The position numbers and the translations under genes were made by a program. DNA of 5,326 nt from Phycisphaerales bacterium (GTDB lineage: Bacteria; Planctomycetota; Phycisphaerae; Phycisphaerales; UBA1924), in NCBI GenBank assembly GCA_019747615.1, contig JAIEQQ010000217.1, positions 1 to 5,326 of the forward strand, in the 5' to 3' direction. Below the pieces are notes generated by a model. The model was given only the letters and a program-made list of their open reading frames with translations, did no database searches and was not told the origin of the DNA. Positions 5,098 to 5,326 of this stretch are shown piece by piece. How positions within the stretch are numbered: position 1 is the stretch's first letter; each line of letters opens with the position of its first letter.

Positions 5098-5326
5098 AGC
5101 ACGCCAACCGCGCGCCGCTTGCCCTGCTACGCACCTGTGCTCCTCGGCAGAATGATACCGGACAAGTACGCCGTGCGACTTCGCCGCCACAGGGCCGGGG
5201 CGGGGGCCGGTTTCTGGGGAAGAAGGCCCGCCGCCCCAATCGTCGGTATTCGGTTGTCAAAGAGTGGGCGTGCGGCGTCCGCCGACTGATTCAGCCGGTC
5301 GGGTTCCTCGCACGCTCTGGGGAACA

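Noticed and set aside
3130..5260. Direct repeat GTTGTCAA at 3130-3137 and 5253-5260 flanking the restriction-modification genes
   Set aside because: An 8-base match is expected many times by chance in a window this size, and the flanking bases do not extend it.
5127..5326. Open minus-strand frame from the right edge to a stop at 5127-5129, as a partial gene
   Set aside because: About 65 stop-free codons are ordinary at this GC, the product is Ala/Pro/Arg-rich with no motif, and no start or context supports it.
1..5326. tRNA, rRNA, CRISPR array or insertion sequence
   Set aside because: No T-loop or cloverleaf pattern, no regularly spaced repeats, no DDE or other transposase, and no terminal inverted repeats were seen on either strand.

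Overview
This is a GC-rich window with five complete protein genes and one probable gene start cut by the left edge. Short blocks counted by eye run from about 67% GC in the integrase gene to about 48-55% in the restriction-modification genes. No 16S rRNA, tRNA or other taxonomic marker is visible. The high GC, the HTH-tyrosine-recombinase architecture and the arginine/proline-rich GC-saturated spacers suggest a planctomycete (Gemmata-like) chromosome. That is an inference from style, not a demonstration.

Left part (1-2980, all on the minus strand). Transcription runs from right to left. First comes a small, strongly acidic, unrecognised protein (2558-2980), then a complete tyrosine recombinase with an HTH-like N-terminus (982-2457), then a small zinc-ribbon protein with one membrane helix (414-905). 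Gaps are about 100 and 76 bases, so they may form one unit. A hairpin follows the acidic gene and another follows the zinc-ribbon gene. The stretch 49-413 is GC-saturated, holds nested inverted repeats and shows no convincing gene. Minus-strand codons at 1-48 look like the start of a gene that continues beyond the window.

Centre (2981-3272). This divergent spacer separates the integrase group from the next module. On the minus strand it carries two adjacent hairpins whose arms can re-pair into a third, mutually exclusive stem just ahead of the acidic gene.

Right part (3273-5036). This is a type II restriction-modification system. A BglII/BstYI-family endonuclease lies on the plus strand (3273-3959) and a beta-class SPPY DNA methyltransferase on the minus strand (3960-5036). 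They are convergent with no spacer: the two stop codons abut and together form the palindrome TGATCA. The methyltransferase should protect host DNA at the site the nuclease cuts, probably a GATC-centred hexamer such as AGATCT or RGATCY. The window contains only one RGATCY among roughly 34 GATC sites. No controller (C) gene is visible.

The last 224 bases (5103-5326) hold upstream DNA for the methyltransferase and no supported gene. Taken together, an integrase, an acidic possible DNA-mimic protein and a lower-GC restriction-modification pair look like part of a horizontally acquired defence or mobile island.
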